From the IMG/VR virus record IMGVR_UViG_3300031586_000018, positions 1 to 31,660 of that record: a stretch of DNA of 31,660 nucleotides, one strand, 5' to 3'. Positions 29,856 to 31,660 of the stretch are shown in pieces. Source of the stretch: a virus. The notes under the pieces are model-generated. The model was not told the DNA's origin, did not search any database, and saw nothing but the letters and a program-made list of their open reading frames with translations. The first letter of the stretch is position 1; each line of letters opens with the position of its first letter. Position numbers and translations under genes: made by a program.

Positions 29856-30257
29856 ATGGCGATAACTGAGGAGCAGTTTTCCGGCCAGGTAGAGGACCTG
29901 CTCAAGATGTTAGGCTGGCGCTGGTGCCACTTCCGCCCGGCCAGGACGGAGAAGGGCTGGCGGACGGCGCTCACCGGGGACAAGGGGCTGCCGGATATCA
30001 TCGCCGCAAGGCCGCCGCGCCTTATATTTGCCGAGCTGAAGTCTGAAGATGGTGAACTATCGCCGGAGCAGGAGGGATGGATTGCGGCTCTTAAAAAGGA
30101 TTTAGGCGTAAAAAACTATGGCTATTATTACCTGGCGGCTTCCATATTGAGCTATAGGGACTTGGGGAATAATGAATATCTCATTGAGACGATAACACCC
30201 GAAGTCTACCTCTGGCGGCCAAATCAAATTGAGGAAATAGCGGAGATATTGAGTTAA
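29856..30257 (+). CDS. VRR-NUC endonuclease with patch insertion
   Basis: Family features: EEQFSGQVEDLLKMLGWRWCHFRPART, GLPDIIAARPPRLIFAELKSEDGELSPEQEGWIAALK, with Asp47, Glu60 and Lys62 as the PD-(D/E)xK metal site. Residues about 81-114 (DLGVKNYGYYYLAASILSYRD and onward) interrupt the usual run from the helix to EVYLWRP, and 53 bp of that insert copies the methyltransferase-like gene in another frame. The ATG at 29856 lies 6 nt from GAAGGAGG. VRR-NUC proteins are structure-specific nucleases, probably for phage recombination or branch clearing. Confidence 0.8.
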   Translation: MAITEEQFSGQVEDLLKMLGWRWCHFRPARTEKGWRTALTGDKGLPDIIAARPPRLIFAELKSEDGELSPEQEGWIAALKKDLGVKNYGYYYLAASILSYRDLGNNEYLIETITPEVYLWRPNQIEEIAEILS

Positions 30258-30472
30258 TGCCTAAGGGCGTGCAGCTGATAACCTACGAGTTGACCCCCCT
30301 CCAGGCGGCTCTCATAGAGTGGGGGAAATTGCACCCCTATGGTAAACTAAAAGAGATACAGTACCAGGACGGGATGCCGGTCAAGGCCGAGATGTACCTG
30401 GTGGACGGGACCGGGACGGAGACGGTGCTGTTCGATAAGGTGGCCAGGAAGGCGGGGTTACTGAAGGAATGA
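30257..30472 (+). CDS. Small conserved hypothetical protein
   Basis: A 71-residue protein, starting MPKGVQLITYELTPLQAALIEWGKLHPYGKLKEIQYQDGMPVKAE. This pattern (short helix then a DGxPV strand) recurs in small phage early proteins without known role. TAATG overlap with the nuclease gene suggests coupling. Confidence 0.6.
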   Translation: MPKGVQLITYELTPLQAALIEWGKLHPYGKLKEIQYQDGMPVKAEMYLVDGTGTETVLFDKVARKAGLLKE

Positions 30473-30648
30473 GTGAATTAAACGAGGATGAATTGAGGTT
30501 TGAAGAGTGCCGGCCTATTTCCGATGCCACATGGGCTCAACTCCGTGAGGCCTTAATAAATGAGATTCTCTTACGGTTTGCTATCCCCCCGAGTATTTTG
30601 GGTGAACAACGAGAGAGAGGGGTTTTCTCAAAGAGACTTAACAACTAA
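30469..30648 (+). CDS. 59-residue hypothetical protein
   Basis: ATG at 30469 overlaps the previous TGA (ATGA). Begins MSELNEDELRFEECRPISDA and is helical, ending FSKRLNN. The last three codons and the stop lie within the motif repeated from 25431. Short and without a family, but coupled and free of codon oddities. Confidence 0.55.
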   Translation: MSELNEDELRFEECRPISDATWAQLREALINEILLRFAIPPSILGEQRERGVFSKRLNN

Positions 30649-30657
30649 ATAACCAGT
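30637..30657 (+). repeat. 21-nt element shared with 25431-25451
   Basis: TTAACAACTRAATARCCAGT occurs here and at 25432-25451, differing at two R positions, with one more C to the left matching. Both copies start at the stop codon of a small gene and lead into GC-rich stems. The TCTTAACA/CTTAACA part resembles a boxA-type antitermination element, which is only an idea. Confidence 0.7.
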
Positions 30658-30675
30658 CGCTGACCAGGGGAAACC

Positions 30676-30720
30676 GGAGGCGGCCTTCTGAGCTTAACAG
30701 GCTCGGGGCCGCCTCTTTTT
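30676..30720 (+). terminator. Rho-independent terminator of the early operon
   Basis: GAGGCGGCC (30677-30685) pairs perfectly with GGCCGCCTC (30707-30715), with an inner GAGC/GCTC stem, followed by five T residues and ATTAT. It ends the early transcript after the gene at 30469. Confidence 0.88.
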
Positions 30721-30755
30721 ATTATCGGATTATCGAGGTTCGATAAGGTGAGAAT

Positions 30756-30959
30756 ATGAATAGATTGACCTGCCCTATATGGGAGTGCCTGAAGCCGGAG
30801 CAGCTGGCTAAGCTGATCTTAGTCCAGTGGAAGCTCTACGGCACCAGGTTAGAGCTGCTTACCCGCTCCGACTATAGCGGCATTGAGAATTTGGAGGAAT
30901 TGACCAAGATTATGAGGCAAAAACCCCACCATTCTAGAGGAGTTGATGTTGGCCATTAA
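30756..30959 (+). CDS. Small hypothetical protein
   Basis: A 67-residue protein beginning MNRLTCPIWECLKPEQLAKLI, with aromatic and Leu-rich helix KLYGTRLELL and EELTKIMRQKPHH. Good ribosome site (AAGGTGAGAAT). It follows a terminator and overlaps the reversed homing endonuclease gene by 26 nt. No family. Confidence 0.5.
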   Translation: MNRLTCPIWECLKPEQLAKLILVQWKLYGTRLELLTRSDYSGIENLEELTKIMRQKPHHSRGVDVGH

Positions 30960-31476
30960 GCAAGGCTTCAAGTTCTTGAATGCGCTTTGCTTTTGCCTGA
31001 AGAACAAGGTAATGCTTCTTATTCGGCAGGGCTACCAAGTTGCGAGGGTGATTGTCGTCTTTGACACCGTTCAGATGGTGAATTATCCACCCTTCCGGGA
31101 GTGGTTTACCATTAACCTGCTCCCAGATGTAAATGTGCTCCAGAACGAGGCCATGCCTATTTGCTCTGGGATGGTCAGGTATGAAGACAAATATATATCC
31201 GCCTGTAGACTTATATCTTTTGCCGATTCTTCCTTTATCCCTTTCAGCTTTCAAAGCGGCGTGGATTGCTCTGATGTTTCCTGTTTCCCAATTATGCTTC
31301 GAGGCACAAGACCGGCATCTCTTTGCTGCTTTCCTAGAATCATATTTCCCATTTTGCTGTTGATTGATAGGTTTGCCACAGTCAGGGCAAAATCGTGCTA
31401 TCGGCCTTTGTCTGTGTTTGTGCTCACAATTTATACAGCGTTTGGCCTCTTGAGAGCATGGCTGTCCGCAATCCAA
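30934..31476 (-). CDS. HNH homing endonuclease
   Basis: Zinc ribbons at the N-terminus (CGQPCSQEAKRCINC and FCPDCGKP...RCRSCASKH) are followed by an HNH_3-type catalytic domain: GRIGKRYKSTGGYIFVFIPDHP, LVLEHIYIWEQVNGKPLPEGW, IIHHLNGVKDDNHPRNLVAL, with the central His-His, Asn and Asn residues. A C-terminal helix LQAKAKRIQELEALL closes it. I take TTG 31476 as the earliest support; the open frame continues upstream without an ATG or ribosome site, so the true start is unclear. Such genes spread by DNA cleavage into intron-less or gene-less alleles. Confidence 0.75.
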   Translation of the reverse strand: MDCGQPCSQEAKRCINCEHKHRQRPIARFCPDCGKPINQQQNGKYDSRKAAKRCRSCASKHNWETGNIRAIHAALKAERDKGRIGKRYKSTGGYIFVFIPDHPRANRHGLVLEHIYIWEQVNGKPLPEGWIIHHLNGVKDDNHPRNLVALPNKKHYLVLQAKAKRIQELEALLNGQHQLL

Positions 31477-31512
31477 ACAGGGATGTTGGTGTTCCTGTTT
31501 CCATATATTGTA

Positions 31513-31541
31513 AGTATAGCATATATGAACCTAAATAGCAA
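31513..31541 (-). promoter_or_regulatory. Candidate promoter for the HNH gene
   Basis: On the minus strand TTGCTA (31541-31536) and TATACT (31518-31513) are separated by 17 nt. Transcription would begin near 31505 and lead directly into the endonuclease frame. Confidence 0.5.
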
Positions 31542-31553
31542 CAGGATGCAAAG

Positions 31554-31660
31554 GTGTCTCAAGTAGAGTATTCATATAAGGAATTCACCTTCACGCTTGA
31601 GCAAGTAAAGTGGGCATTGGCCAACTTATCGACATTGAAAAATGGTGAGTGGCCTAGAGA
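31554..31660 (+). CDS. Partial early protein at right edge
   Basis: GTG 31554, with AGGA 7 nt before it, opens a frame that continues to the end of the window. The readable part is VEYSYKEFTFTLEQVKWAL and then NLSTLKNGEWPRE. This is a hydrophilic protein start with an amphipathic helix. It lies where genes before the small terminase would be expected if the map is circular. No function assigned. Confidence 0.4.
   Translation, partial: MSQVEYSYKEFTFTLEQVKWALANLSTLKNGEWPR

Noticed and set aside
30943-31566. 207-codon plus-strand frame over the HNH gene
   Set aside because: The minus strand encodes a recognisable zinc-ribbon HNH protein; the plus frame is hydrophobic and has no family features.

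Overview
The window holds most of the genome of a temperate, siphovirus-like tailed phage or prophage of the HK97 type. It appears to run from the end of the small-terminase gene to the early genes that would lie just upstream of it, so it could be a linearised circular or permuted phage map. The host is bacterial: there are strong Shine-Dalgarno sites, sigma70-like promoters and Rho-independent terminators. Mid-to-high GC with frequent ATA and AGG codons would fit an anaerobic or subsurface lineage such as Chloroflexi/Dehalococcoidia, but that is only a guess and no host gene is present.

Late region, rightward (1-21243). Packaging and head genes come first: TerS end, TerL, a portal-MuF fusion, prohead protease and HK97-fold capsid protein. 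A block of poorly known proteins follows, including a 755-residue protein with about sixteen 20-residue repeats, then the head-tail connector. A decayed homing-endonuclease gene and a small conserved gene close the block at a terminator (11469-11493). The tail block is head-tail adaptor, gp10-like protein, tail terminator, two tandem tail-tube paralogues, a G/GT chaperone pair joined by a -1 frameshift, tape measure, baseplate hub, fibre-like proteins, a papain-like cell-wall hydrolase and two tiny membrane proteins (holin-like), ending in a terminator at 21209-21243. One gene in this block is reversed (14905-15204, membrane protein). It has its own promoter and sits between the chaperones and the tape measure, where superinfection-exclusion morons are known.

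Switch region (21242-22094). A leftward gene fuses a CI-like repressor (XRE helix-turn-helix plus part of an S24 domain) in frame to the catalytic C-terminal piece of a tyrosine integrase. It faces a Cro-like rightward gene across a compact divergent promoter/operator region.

Early region, rightward (22095-31660). This is a dense, overlapping string of small genes: HTH proteins, many Cys-rich zinc-knuckle proteins, an excisionase-like protein, a protein resembling recombination-directionality-factor-like proteins, DUF5131, ASCH, a DUF4373-type replication protein, a small methyltransferase-like protein and a VRR-NUC nuclease. Several gene boundaries carry repeated sequences and one patch is copied between two genes in different frames, so the region looks like a recombination-built mosaic. 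An HNH homing endonuclease lies on the minus strand near the right end.

The most unusual items are the repressor-integrase fusion, the antisense membrane moron, a beta-type module shared by three virion proteins, the repeat protein with an exact 183-bp internal duplication, the 77-bp duplication ahead of the capsid gene, and a paired repeat element with a structured non-coding segment at 25431-25609.
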